Origin: Aliiglaciecola sp. LCG003
GTDB taxonomy: Bacteria > Pseudomonadota > Gammaproteobacteria > Enterobacterales > Alteromonadaceae
Assembly (NCBI RefSeq): GCF_030316135.1
Contig: NZ_CP128185.1
Location: 2,852,001 to 2,916,000 of the forward strand
DNA: 64,000 nucleotides
Direction: 5' to 3'
Positions 36,215-45,270 of the stretch are shown in pieces. The notes under the pieces were generated by a model. It was not told the origin of the DNA, made no database searches, and saw only the letters and a list, made by a program, of their open reading frames with translations. Position numbers and translations under genes: made by a program. How positions within the stretch are numbered: the stretch's first letter is position 1; every line of letters begins with the position of its first letter.

Positions 36215-36264
36215 TTGACATATCTCCACAGACTGCTTAAATAGAGTCCTAAATGAAATAGGAC
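36215..36264 (+). promoter_or_regulatory. lactate permease promoter and adjoining inverted repeat
   Basis: TTGACA (36215-36220), a 17-base spacer and TAAATA (36238-36243) are followed at once by an inverted repeat GTCCTA, 7 bases, TAGGAC (36246-36264). The repeat lies at the expected transcription start, a classic repressor position, and 18 bases before the gene. The regulator is not identified. Confidence 0.45.
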
Positions 36265-36282
36265 AAATAAGAAGGTAAATAC

Positions 36283-37866
36283 ATGTTGTTACTGGGCTTT
36301 GCCTATTTACCTATTGTTGTTCTGATCTACTTGATGAGTAGAAAGAACAGTCTTCCCGCTAATCAGGCGCTCCCCTTTTCTGCCCTACTAGTCTATTTGG
36401 TAGTATTGCTGGTATTTAACCGTGAGCCAAATTTGGTTCATGCCAGCGTGATCGCAGGTTTATTAAAGGCTTGGACGCCAATACTTATAATAGCCGGTGC
36501 GATTTTCCTGTTTCGATGCATGGAAGTCAGTGGCGCGTTAGACATAATACGCAGTTGGGTAAATCAAATCAGTATCAATCCGGTGGCACAACTTATGATT
36601 GTGGCATGGGCCTTTGCCTTTTTAATTGAGGGGGCAAGTGGATTTGGTACCCCTGCGGCGATTGCTGCCCCTATTTTAGTCAGTTTAGGTTTTCCTGCTT
36701 TGCGGGTAGCAGTGTGTTGCCTGATATTAAATTCTATCCCAGTTACCTTCGGCGCGGTGGGGACACCAATTTGGTTTGGATTATCGGTGCTCGAGTTATT
36801 CCCCCAACAACTGGGCGATATTGCTTGGAAGTCTGCATTAATTAATACTGCCGTTGCCCCTTTAGTGGTGCTCTGCGCTTTGGCTTTCGTGCTCACTGAC
36901 AACCGCTTACTTAAACAGAACATCGTATTTATTCTGCTATCAACCTTTTCGTGCACCTTGCCCTATCTTGCACTAAGTAGCGTGAGCGTGGAGTTTCCGT
37001 CCTTAATTGGTGGCTCAATCGGATTATTGCTAACACTTTTATTGGCAAAGTTTGGAATTGGCTTGAGCCCCTCTGCAGGGGCACCGTCGTCTTCAGCAGA
37101 AAGTCAGATATCACTGAGGGTTTTATGTAAGGCTAGCTTTCCTTTATGGGGCACCGTACTGTTATTAATAGTGACCAGAGTGCCAGAGTTGGGCCTTAAA
37201 TCATTATTGCAGCTTAGTGAGCCAGCATGGCATCTCAATTTGGGACTACTGGGAGATTTTAGTATCAGTGCTGCGTTGGTATTAAATTTACAGCAAATTT
37301 TGCAAACCAACACCTCATGGCAACACAGTGTTTTGTATGTTCCATCAGTATTACCTTTTTTACTCATTGGCTTAATTACCCTGTGGACGTTTCGCCAGGG
37401 CTCACTAGCAGAAGTGTTAAGACATACCCAATCCATAATGCATAAACCTGTAGTGGCCTTAATGGGCGCGCTGGTATTTGTTAATTTGATGATGTTAGGC
37501 GCTGAACAATCTGCTGTTAGCCTAATCGGTCAACATCTAGCCACGTTAAGCGGTCAATACTGGGGATTTTTTGCCCCCTTTCTTGGCGCACTGGGTTCAT
37601 TTTTTTCTGGTTCAGCCACGGTCTCAAATCTGACTTTTTCGGGGATACAACAATCCATCGCAACCGGACTAAGCTTAGATCTAACGACGATATTAGCCCT
37701 GCAATCAGTAGGGGCTGCCATGGGAAATATGGTCTGTATCAATAACATTGTAGCGGTTACCGCCATTCTTTCATTGCAGAAACAAGAGGGCTATATTCTT
37801 AAACGTACGGTACTGGTATTAATTTTATATGGCGTGCTCGCTGGGTTAGTTGGCCTGATACTCTAA
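36283..37866 (+). CDS. L-lactate permease family transporter (LldP/LutP)
   Basis: A 527-residue inner membrane protein with about 13 hydrophobic segments, behind AAGAAGG. It shows family motifs FLIEGASGFGTPAAIAAPIL (about 108-127), NSIPVTFGAVGTPIWFGL, and FLGALGSFFSGSATVSNLTF near the C-terminus. The family imports lactate or glycolate with protons. No lactate dehydrogenase genes are adjacent, so the substrate is inferred from the family. Confidence 0.9.
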   Translation: MLLLGFAYLPIVVLIYLMSRKNSLPANQALPFSALLVYLVVLLVFNREPNLVHASVIAGLLKAWTPILIIAGAIFLFRCMEVSGALDIIRSWVNQISINPVAQLMIVAWAFAFLIEGASGFGTPAAIAAPILVSLGFPALRVAVCCLILNSIPVTFGAVGTPIWFGLSVLELFPQQLGDIAWKSALINTAVAPLVVLCALAFVLTDNRLLKQNIVFILLSTFSCTLPYLALSSVSVEFPSLIGGSIGLLLTLLLAKFGIGLSPSAGAPSSSAESQISLRVLCKASFPLWGTVLLLIVTRVPELGLKSLLQLSEPAWHLNLGLLGDFSISAALVLNLQQILQTNTSWQHSVLYVPSVLPFLLIGLITLWTFRQGSLAEVLRHTQSIMHKPVVALMGALVFVNLMMLGAEQSAVSLIGQHLATLSGQYWGFFAPFLGALGSFFSGSATVSNLTFSGIQQSIATGLSLDLTTILALQSVGAAMGNMVCINNIVAVTAILSLQKQEGYILKRTVLVLILYGVLAGLVGLIL

Positions 37867-38199
37867 GGGTAATTACTAGGGAGATTTAGCATTTGTTAAT
37901 TAAAGTCGCACTAAATGGGTTTGAACAATCCGTTGCCGAGCCAGCCATACAATCAACTGTCACTCGACAGGGATAAACGCTTATTAATTTGCCATAGAAC
38001 CAACTATTATCCGGAAGCGCTCGCCTGCAGTTAACAGGCGACTCCCGGCGCAGAAAATTAGTTTTTATTAGTTAATTCAGAACGGGTACTAAATACACGG
38101 GTGACAGAGATGGATTGGCTGAAAAAGCCCTAGTTAACTGAACAGCCCTGATATGAATTGAAGCAAAAAACAACAATCCTATTACGCTGATGAAATAAG
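37867..38199. other. 333-bp intergenic stretch between convergent genes
   Basis: No gene seen. It contains a 7-bp hairpin TCGCCTG/CAGGCGA at 38021-38041 without a following T run, so terminator function is doubtful. Confidence 0.4.
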
Positions 38200-38907
38200 C
38201 TAAGGCCACATAGCCAATATTTCCTGATACTCACCGGATTCAATCATTTCTTTGAGCGCTTTATCGAACAGTTGCTGAATACCTTGTTCCTTCGCAATCG
38301 CTCCATAACTTACGCTGGCGAAGATTGGATGGATAACGATTTCATCCTGTGGATAAAGATTATTTTGGATGTATTCTAGTAAGCGCCTTTCGCCTATCAC
38401 TACATCACTGCGGTCATGAACCAACAACGTCATCGGAACTTCCCTTTCTGCGAATTCAAGGTAGTTAGTACTTTCAACAGTTTTGGCGTACTCCGCGCCT
38501 AATACAACGGTAGCATGTTGATAAGCTGCGATGCTTTTACCCGTTAAGTCTGACAACTTTGCTACTGTGAGACCGCGGCGTTTAAGTGAAACGACAACAT
38601 CTTTGAAAGGGAGATACTTGCTGGTGAGATAACCGTTGTCGGGCGCAAACGCAGCGGGACTGGCGAAATCAAATTTTCCTTGATTAAATTCTTTTATAAG
38701 GCGGCTATAGGCTAATAAATGGAACTCAGTAGTGAAACCATGCTTGGCAAAAATACGCCTTATAATTTCCACATCGATGCCTGTCACACCTTTATTTTTA
38801 TCGAAATACGCCCAAGGCGGGCCAATATTAACTGCCACATTGAGAATTTTTTCGTTGCCATTCACTTGTAATGAGACTAGTAGAAAAAGGAATAACAATG
38901 GGCGCAT
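38200..38907 (-). CDS. periplasmic amino-acid-type solute-binding protein (SBP_bac_3)
   Basis: A 235-residue protein with a signal peptide (about 1-17) and a single type II periplasmic binding fold: VAVNIGPPWAYFDKNKGVTGIDVEIIRRIF at the start, EFNQGKFDFASPAAF, and a C-terminal FDKALKEMIESGEYQEIL. No permease or ATPase gene is adjacent. Such orphan binding proteins in Alteromonadales often serve as sensors or are remnants of transporters. Ligand unknown. Confidence 0.82.
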   Translation of the reverse strand: MRPLLFLFLLVSLQVNGNEKILNVAVNIGPPWAYFDKNKGVTGIDVEIIRRIFAKHGFTTEFHLLAYSRLIKEFNQGKFDFASPAAFAPDNGYLTSKYLPFKDVVVSLKRRGLTVAKLSDLTGKSIAAYQHATVVLGAEYAKTVESTNYLEFAEREVPMTLLVHDRSDVVIGERRLLEYIQNNLYPQDEIVIHPIFASVSYGAIAKEQGIQQLFDKALKEMIESGEYQEILAMWP

Positions 38908-39337
38908 AAAGTTTTGCCAGATAGTATTATTAATATGTCGCTATTCTAATACATTGTTATTGAGGATTGAAAGATTCATCTATCAAATGCGATTTCCCAC
39001 TACTTTGATACTGCCGTTAGTCAGACTTACTTACAAACCAGATTCGAATCTAACTTTTCAGCTTTGCACAAAATTGAACTATAACCTTTATGAAGATCAA
39101 AAAGTTATGGGTTATTGTAGCAATACTCTAGCGAGTGAGAAAAAATAGTAGCCAATTAGATACGTTATGTTTAGAATCTTTCGCTGGATATTGAGCAATA
39201 AATGGAAGTTGAATGCGCTTGCTTAGACCCTCCTTTTTATTCCACGATCCTCCCACACAATTAGCTTTTGCAGTTTCGAGCTGCCAAAGATCCAGTTGTG
39301 TGAAAAATACTAATAAAACTAAAAATTAGGAATCGAA
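38908..39337. other. 430-bp divergent intergenic stretch with a nested stem-loop
   Basis: No convincing gene. Directly upstream of the lipoprotein gene a two-stem structure spans 39254-39302: CACACAA pairs with TTGTGTG outside, and CTTTTGCAG with CTGCCAAAG (one mismatch) inside. It lies 36 bases before the start codon and would be in the leader RNA or act as a DNA operator. Confidence 0.45.
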
Positions 39338-40039
39338 ATGAACAAATATGGAAGCAAAGTTAAATTTATTGTGGTTTTAAGTTTAACTATGTTGTTAGCT
39401 GCGTGCGGCAGCACACCGCAACCAACAGTGGCAATGACAAGTAATATCTTTGCAAAACCGGACGTCAAGGTAGGCTATGTTTATGTAGCTCCAGAAGACA
39501 AAGCAACTACTCATATTTATGGCGCCAGTTGCCTACTGTGTTACGGTGTAGCATCTACTCTAACGAGCAAATTGGACAGGCATCTTGAAACACAAGTAGA
39601 TGCAAACGAACTGGAGAACATTAAGGCACTTGTGTTAGAAGAATATGGTCAGAAAACACCCAATATAAAAATTGTCAGCCTTTCTAAGCCTATCGCTAAA
39701 ATGAATAAATTTAAGGGTGAGCTGGGATTTGCTAAAAAGGATTTTCGAGCACTTAAACAAGAGCTAGATATTGACGTCCTAGTTGTCCTTGAGTTGCACA
39801 GACATGGAGCTTTCCGAAGCTTTAGCCAGTACATCCCAAACGGTGATCCACAAGGCCACATCGCGGGTTTATTGTACGCCGTTGATTTAGAATCAAACGC
39901 CTACGTACAATATCTTTCGTTAGATGAAAAAGTTCAACCCGAAGGTGAATGGGATGAGCCGCCTACATTCCCAAGTGTAACAACCTCATATTACCAAGCG
40001 ATAGAGAACTTTAAAGCCAAAGTTCGTGATGCAATTTAA
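39338..40039 (+). CDS. lipoprotein of unknown function
   Basis: A 233-residue lipoprotein with signal peptide and lipobox LLAAC (Cys at about 24). The mature part has a C-L-L-C pair (ASCLLCYGVA, about 65-74) which could form a disulfide or bind metal, an alpha/beta region LDIDVLVVLELHRHG (about 147-161), and ends in a helix. I do not recognise the family. It is followed after 25 bases by a second lipoprotein gene, so the two are probably cotranscribed and act together in the envelope. Confidence 0.75.
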   Translation: MNKYGSKVKFIVVLSLTMLLAACGSTPQPTVAMTSNIFAKPDVKVGYVYVAPEDKATTHIYGASCLLCYGVASTLTSKLDRHLETQVDANELENIKALVLEEYGQKTPNIKIVSLSKPIAKMNKFKGELGFAKKDFRALKQELDIDVLVVLELHRHGAFRSFSQYIPNGDPQGHIAGLLYAVDLESNAYVQYLSLDEKVQPEGEWDEPPTFPSVTTSYYQAIENFKAKVRDAI

Positions 40040-40064
40040 TTTATAATATAAAGAGCTCAATATT

Positions 40065-40937
40065 ATGCGCTGTTTAATAATTGCAATCACATTATTCTTT
40101 GTTGGGTGTGCCAGCACACCCAATCGAGATGATTATGCCAAGCATGTAAATAAAGTGGGTGGAACTTTCTATAACGAAGACAGTTTCGCCTTTAGTTTTG
40201 CTGAAAATGACAATGTCGAGTTGCGGGGAATTCATGTTCGCGATGACACCGCAGCAGAGTCCCCTATCTTGTATCAAGGAGGAGCAGGGTTAATAGGTTT
40301 ATTTGCCCAAATTGGAGCTCATGCCGCTATAGTCAATTCATCTCGTAATAGCATGTTGTCTCAGGCACAGGAGCAAGCCAACAACCAAGTACAACCATTA
40401 ATTGAAATGGTTGATGGGGTTTCCATTAGCAGTTTAGTTGAACAATACCGAACTAATATAGTTGCTACAGACAGTATTACTGCTGACACTTTAATGGTAA
40501 AGCCGATTTTTTTGAGTAATACAGAAATGAATCAATTGGCGTTAAAGTTGGTTGTTTGGTTACCAGATGAAAATGGTGGTGAGAAACACCTTCGTTACCA
40601 AAATATGATTCAGATATTCGGCCCAAAACTGACTAGTGAAGAGCGTGATTTAATGCTCCAAGGAGATAATAGCGATATTGTTAATGCACTCTCTGAGTTG
40701 TTAAACACGGCCCTCCACGTTGTTAAAAAAGATTTAACTGGTGAGTACTCAGAAATCGATAACCCTGACCAAACTTTTTTTATCAAGCAAAACAATAAAA
40801 TCAAAGTTGTTCGTGGCAGTCTTGTGGATGAAAAATGTGGATTTCAAATAGTCCAAGATTTACATTCTTGGTACATTGGCTACCCGCCAGAACAAATAAA
40901 CACCCCAATCAAGTTTGACCCAATATCACAATGTTGA
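40065..40937 (+). CDS. second lipoprotein of unknown function
   Basis: A 290-residue protein with a short signal and lipobox FFVGC (Cys at about 15). A Gly-rich segment (LYQGGAGLIGLFAQIGAHAAIV, in part hydrophobic, about 69-90) could insert into the membrane. Two late cysteines (KCGFQIV and the C-terminal SQC) may bridge. No known domain recognised. A terminator follows 12 bases after the stop, closing a two-gene operon. Confidence 0.72.
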   Translation: MRCLIIAITLFFVGCASTPNRDDYAKHVNKVGGTFYNEDSFAFSFAENDNVELRGIHVRDDTAAESPILYQGGAGLIGLFAQIGAHAAIVNSSRNSMLSQAQEQANNQVQPLIEMVDGVSISSLVEQYRTNIVATDSITADTLMVKPIFLSNTEMNQLALKLVVWLPDENGGEKHLRYQNMIQIFGPKLTSEERDLMLQGDNSDIVNALSELLNTALHVVKKDLTGEYSEIDNPDQTFFIKQNNKIKVVRGSLVDEKCGFQIVQDLHSWYIGYPPEQINTPIKFDPISQC

Positions 40938-40948
40938 AGCTATAATTG

Positions 40949-40974
40949 AAAGGGGGCTAAGTCGCTCCCTTTTT
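40949..40974 (+). terminator. terminator of the two-lipoprotein operon
   Basis: AAAGGGGGC and GCTCCCTTT pair over 9 bp (one G-T pair) with a 6-base loop, followed by TTTTA. Confidence 0.75.
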
Positions 40975-41046
40975 ACTTTAGACTGTATTTGCTACTCCAT
41001 AACACACCAAATTTATCCTTTTAAATAGGATGTTTCTCCTAACAAC

Positions 41047-42285
41047 TTACTCAATAGCTAACCAATGTCTTATCGCAACGTAAATATCAGGGTCGCTGAG
41101 TAACTGCATGTGACTAATATCTCGTCCTATCCATTGATGAGTTCGAGGAAATTGCAGGGTGAAGGTTTTGTTCTCATGCTTACCCAAGGCGCTGTCTAGT
41201 GGTACTAAACCGTCACCAACCATTTGTTCCGTTATGCGACTTGAGTTGGCTGAAATAGTGGTAGCCACTGCATAACATTTGACGTTATCAGGTAGCGCCA
41301 TTGGCGTGCGTTTATCAGAAGAGAAATCAAATCGGGTGCGCGCTTGCCAATCCGTCTCGACAATATTACCGTGGCGTAAATCATTAATTCCCGCGCTGCG
41401 GATTTTGGTTAAACGGCTAAGAGGAGATGCATAGGCATGGATGTCGAGTAACATATCCAGCCAGCTCCCAGCTTTTTCAAGTGGTGCCCCGTGATGGGGT
41501 GTGCCAAGAAAAATCAAATTTTTAAAATAGTCTGGCCAAGCATGACCCAATATTTTTGCGTGGTGATAGGCGCTCCTAGAAACCAAGCCTCCCATACTGT
41601 GGGCCACAATCGAAATATCTAGTTGTAAAGATGCGTCCATCGCATTTGCTTGAAGCACAATTTTTTCAAGCATATGACTAAACGTTTTGCCATTTTCAGA
41701 TACATGTTGACCACTATTGTAATGTAAATACACTGCGGCATGCCCTAAGTCATCTGCAAGTGCTTTACCGTGATTATGCTCCCCTTGCTGCCACTGTAAG
41801 TCATTCATGCATAGACCATGCACCATGATGACAAGTTTACCCTTTGATTTGTTGATAGCATCCATTAATGCCGATTGGTCTAATTGCTTACCGTCTTGCT
41901 TAAACATCATTGGAATAGCCAATGGACTCTGACGCTCAGCTAAATGGTCACCTAACACGCCGTTCAAAGCTGAGACTAAGGCAGCCCCGCTAGGTGCTAA
42001 TTCTTTTTGGCCTAACGATTGGCTGATGACGCCCAGTGGCACATCAATTCCCTTACCAACAAGTTCAGTCAAACCTCGAATACTTTTGTAAACTAGACCG
42101 GTAACTCCACTAGTGCGCTCTTTAGCAGGGGATTGAGTTATTCTGGACATGGGGCTGATACGATGATGCATGGATTCCACAATGTCAGTCATGCTAACAA
42201 TAGCATCGACCAATAAGCGGTTTGCACTTTGAAGGTTTGACATCGGCTTTTGAACTTTTTGATCTTGTTGATATAAATCTGACAA
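41047..42285 (-). CDS. PGAP1-like alpha/beta hydrolase (esterase/lipase)
   Basis: A 412-residue alpha/beta hydrolase. LVIMVHGLCMNDLQW (about 150-164) is the oxyanion-hole strand, IVAHSMGGLVSRSAYHH (about 226-242) carries the nucleophilic Ser, and FLGTPHHGAPLEKAGSW resembles PGAP1/lipase proteins. The catalytic Asp and His are probably in GDGLVPLDSAL and SHMQLLSD near the C-terminus. No signal peptide is visible; about 120 N-terminal residues form an additional helical domain. The substrate is unknown. Confidence 0.83.
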   Translation of the reverse strand: MSDLYQQDQKVQKPMSNLQSANRLLVDAIVSMTDIVESMHHRISPMSRITQSPAKERTSGVTGLVYKSIRGLTELVGKGIDVPLGVISQSLGQKELAPSGAALVSALNGVLGDHLAERQSPLAIPMMFKQDGKQLDQSALMDAINKSKGKLVIMVHGLCMNDLQWQQGEHNHGKALADDLGHAAVYLHYNSGQHVSENGKTFSHMLEKIVLQANAMDASLQLDISIVAHSMGGLVSRSAYHHAKILGHAWPDYFKNLIFLGTPHHGAPLEKAGSWLDMLLDIHAYASPLSRLTKIRSAGINDLRHGNIVETDWQARTRFDFSSDKRTPMALPDNVKCYAVATTISANSSRITEQMVGDGLVPLDSALGKHENKTFTLQFPRTHQWIGRDISHMQLLSDPDIYVAIRHWLAIE

Positions 42286-42396
42286 AGGATTCGCTTTTTT
42301 TGCTTAGACGGACACCAGCATAACAGTGTTTAGCCCTTTGTAGGAAAATTAATCAACTTCGGCTTGCCATCGGGAATCTTCAAACCTGTCCATTAT

Positions 42397-42894
42397 CTAC
42401 TTAAAGTTCAGAAAATCTTCTAAAAACCAGGCAGAGAACTCGTGGCGACCGACCAGGTTACTTTTTGCATATAAGCTGGAAGCTTGTTGCCGCACAGTTG
42501 TCTCTTTAGTGTCCCGGACGCTGGCTATCTCTTTCAAGCTTAATCCCTTTAAAATCAAAATAGCCACTTGCTGCTCACCCATTGTCAGCCCCCAATCTTC
42601 AAACTGAGCTTTAATAACTTGTCCATAATGTTTGCGCTCGGTTTCAATCTTGCCACTTAGCGATTGAATTTGTGTATCAGCTTCTTTGAGTTGTGTGGAT
42701 AGGCGATTTAATGACGTTGTACGTTTGCGCAAATCGTAAATCAGAAACATGGCTGCGATGCCTGAGATGAATACGATGGCCGACTCCTGAAGCACATGCC
42801 AAATTGGCACATTCAAGTCGATATCGACGAACACATCGATTCCGTTTAGAAGCATAATAACAATCAGTACTGCAATGATAATTTTATCTTTCAT
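42397..42894 (-). CDS. membrane-anchored LuxR-type (FixJ/NarL) transcriptional regulator
   Basis: A 165-residue protein with two membrane helices (about 4-21 and 33-53), a coiled-coil linker (about 60-90) and a C-terminal LuxR helix-turn-helix (about 98-160: LTMGEQQVAILILKGLSLKEIASVRDTKETTVRQQASSLYAKSNL). DNA binding tethered to the inner membrane suggests it senses envelope state directly. It is divergent from the RND efflux operon, with a perfect palindrome between them, so it is the likely regulator of that operon. Confidence 0.85.
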   Translation of the reverse strand: MKDKIIIAVLIVIMLLNGIDVFVDIDLNVPIWHVLQESAIVFISGIAAMFLIYDLRKRTTSLNRLSTQLKEADTQIQSLSGKIETERKHYGQVIKAQFEDWGLTMGEQQVAILILKGLSLKEIASVRDTKETTVRQQASSLYAKSNLVGRHEFSAWFLEDFLNFK

Positions 42895-42934
42895 CTAACC
42901 TAAACCTAATAAAAATACGTTATCTTACACTCTG

Positions 42935-42950
42935 TCGAACATATGTTCGA
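42935..42950. promoter_or_regulatory. 16-bp perfect palindrome, candidate operator of the LuxR-type regulator
   Basis: TCGAACATATGTTCGA is a perfect palindrome 41 bases upstream of the LuxR-type gene and 87 bases before the TolC-like gene. Its length and symmetry suit a dimeric helix-turn-helix protein. Binding by the neighbouring regulator is inference. Confidence 0.55.
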
Positions 42951-43036
42951 TGGCTCTCTAACATGTGTTTATTGTCAGAAAATGTTGTTTCAAGCAACAT
43001 TGCGCGAATACCTACACCAGTGAGCTTATCGTGAAA

Positions 43037-44233
43037 ATGTTTCATTTGTTGAAGAATCGAAAACTATTTTTGTTATTGTTACTTATTTGGCATTCCAACC
43101 TTTGGGCAATGCAATTGAGCCTAGAGGATGTGTTAGACGCTGCGATAGAGAAACACCAACAGCTTAATCGCCTATCACTTTCATCGGGTTCCATTGACAA
43201 ACCGACAAATTCTTGGATCGCCAGTTCACCAACCGTATCCCTATTATACCTGCATAATCAGCAAACTGAGGGCGCAAAAGAAGCAGAAATAAGCCTAAAC
43301 CTACCTATGAAATCTAGTTTGCAACATGACCTAGAACAGCAGTTACATCAGTCTGCACCACTCATTCGACATCATGCATCGCAGCAGCAAGCCCTGCTTC
43401 TTTCCGGCCTTATCCGTTTTAATATATGGGAATACCAACTTCAACAAGTCTACAGTCATCAAGCGCAGCAAAAACTTAAGGTGTTACAAACCCTGTTAGA
43501 GCATTACCAGAAACTTTCCAAAGCAGGAAACACCCCTTCTTATCTGACCATGTTAGTTAAACAAGAAACCATTCAAATTCGTATTGCCCTGCTAGAGTAT
43601 CAAAATCAAGTACAAAAACTCCTATCTGAATATCGTACGCTTACAGGTTTAAATAACCTACCGGACAACATTGTTGAAGCATTTGATGGCCAGGACCCAA
43701 ATGCTGCCACCCAGCATCCAGACATACAGGCACTAGATGCGTCTTGGCAGTTGTTTACATCCCAATTAAAACTATCAGCTAATAACGCGCGCCCCTGGAA
43801 TCTGTCTGTCACTGCGAAACGAATTGAAACAAGCGGAATAACAGAAAATCAAATAGGTTTGGGAGTTGAAATGCCCTTTTCAGTTGGTAATGACTTTAGC
43901 CAGTCTCAGTACACTGAATTTGTGCAAGCTCAATCTCAATACTTACTGCAAAGAATCACGTTGCAACAACAAATACAGCAATCAATCAATACCGCTAGTG
44001 CTGAGCTAACCCTAAGCCAGCAACGTCATAATCTGTTGGAGGAAGCATTGGAAATCACCCAGCAACTGCAACCTACCTTGGATAACTTATTGACATCAAA
44101 CATTGCCGACCAAGAATGGATCCTGCGTAGAAGCCTAGAAATTGTGGATACTCAAGCTCAATTCGCAGTGAACCAAATTAATCTACACCGACAAGTAGCC
44201 ACCCTTAATCAAGCCTTAGGAAAATCGTTATGA
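43037..44233 (+). CDS. TolC-family outer membrane efflux protein
   Basis: A 398-residue protein from ATG 43037 (GTG 43031 and a longer frame from 42965 are alternatives; the signal peptide follows 43037 directly and ends after LWAMQLS). Two long helical repeats with heptad Gln/Leu pattern (about 100-200 and 290-395) form the periplasmic tunnel. It is shorter than typical CzcC/CusC. First gene of a four-gene efflux operon; its stop overlaps the adaptor start (ATGA). Confidence 0.82.
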   Translation: MFHLLKNRKLFLLLLLIWHSNLWAMQLSLEDVLDAAIEKHQQLNRLSLSSGSIDKPTNSWIASSPTVSLLYLHNQQTEGAKEAEISLNLPMKSSLQHDLEQQLHQSAPLIRHHASQQQALLLSGLIRFNIWEYQLQQVYSHQAQQKLKVLQTLLEHYQKLSKAGNTPSYLTMLVKQETIQIRIALLEYQNQVQKLLSEYRTLTGLNNLPDNIVEAFDGQDPNAATQHPDIQALDASWQLFTSQLKLSANNARPWNLSVTAKRIETSGITENQIGLGVEMPFSVGNDFSQSQYTEFVQAQSQYLLQRITLQQQIQQSINTASAELTLSQQRHNLLEEALEITQQLQPTLDNLLTSNIADQEWILRRSLEIVDTQAQFAVNQINLHRQVATLNQALGKSL

Positions 44234-45270
44234 ATGGTATAGCACGAGTGCTCGGTATTCTCGCTAGTTTGGTATTAGCACCCAATGGATTTGCCGAGCA
44301 GGACAAACTAGCCATCCAGGATCTCAAAAATTTGAAACTGCTGACACAGCAGGTGGAATCTGTACTTGTTTACCCGGGCCGCCCCACCCTTGGAAGTATT
44401 CAGCAAGAGCCAGGCAAGGCTTATAGTATTCGCTCTCCACTATCGGCACAGCAAGTTACTTTTATGTATCCGGTGGGCACTCGACTGAAGTCTGGCGAGG
44501 ATTTTGTCAAACTGTCTGGACCGGAAGTACACCATTATTTCAGTCAGTACAACGTAAAGAAAACCATGTTTGAACTCGCCGCACAGCAATACAAGCGAAA
44601 TTCACCACTGTATGCACAATCAGCAATTTCACAGCAAAGTTGGATAGATATAAACAGCGCTTATTTTAGCGCTAAATTAGATTACGACGAAATGCAGCAC
44701 TTTTTTGAGCTTGTTTCCCATTTCGATGACGATAGTGAAACGCTGACCTTGAAAACGCCGATAGACGGTATTGTGCAATTTAACACTAACCTTTTATCCC
44801 TTGCAGAAGAAGACATAATTGCTAGTATCATCCCCCTTGAAAGTATAAAATTGACTCTCAATGTGGCAAACAAAAATGCCCATAACATCGCGTATCTCTC
44901 TACGCCAGAACGGGATTGCCAGTTAACCGTGAGCGCAGTTGAGTCAATTGTCTCTGGACTTTCCAGCAAAGTTTGGTCCTCTCCCTTAACGGCCCAATGC
45001 CCTTACCTCCTCGGCCAAAGTTTTTCAGTTGTAGCGCATTTTAATCAACCGGCCTATTCCATACCTCGTAAGTCAGTTTTTTCAATTGGAGGCGAACAGT
45101 TTGTGTTTGTAAAAATAGACAATCAGTTTCATGCCACGGCAATCACGTTAGTTAGCAGTATTGAGCAAAATTATATTGCCACCAGTGACACACCCCTGAC
45201 AAATGCTGAAGTACTAACAAGCTCAGTGAGTGCAGTACAGGGTATTATGCTTGGATTAGGGAGCGAATAA
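44230..45270 (+). CDS. periplasmic adaptor subunit of RND efflux pump
   Basis: A 346-residue protein with a signal peptide (about 1-22). The expected lipoyl/hairpin part is seen around residues 60-190 (PGRPTLGSIQQEPGKAYSIR; LKTPIDGIVQFN), then a beta-barrel domain (SIIPLESIKLTLNV) and a membrane-proximal domain (PRKSVFSIGGEQFVFV). No metal-binding N-terminal extension is present. It links the TolC-like protein and the RND pump. Its start overlaps the first gene by 4 bases and its stop abuts the pump start. Confidence 0.82.
   Translation: MNGIARVLGILASLVLAPNGFAEQDKLAIQDLKNLKLLTQQVESVLVYPGRPTLGSIQQEPGKAYSIRSPLSAQQVTFMYPVGTRLKSGEDFVKLSGPEVHHYFSQYNVKKTMFELAAQQYKRNSPLYAQSAISQQSWIDINSAYFSAKLDYDEMQHFFELVSHFDDDSETLTLKTPIDGIVQFNTNLLSLAEEDIIASIIPLESIKLTLNVANKNAHNIAYLSTPERDCQLTVSAVESIVSGLSSKVWSSPLTAQCPYLLGQSFSVVAHFNQPAYSIPRKSVFSIGGEQFVFVKIDNQFHATAITLVSSIEQNYIATSDTPLTNAEVLTSSVSAVQGIMLGLGSE

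Noticed and set aside
38021-38041. Terminator downstream of the lactate permease
   Set aside because: The 7-bp hairpin has no T run on either strand and lies about 155 bases after the stop codon.
38732-39148. A 138-residue frame starting inside the solute-binding protein gene on the opposite strand
   Set aside because: Half of it is antisense to a real gene. The remainder is AT-rich with no start site or recognisable domain.
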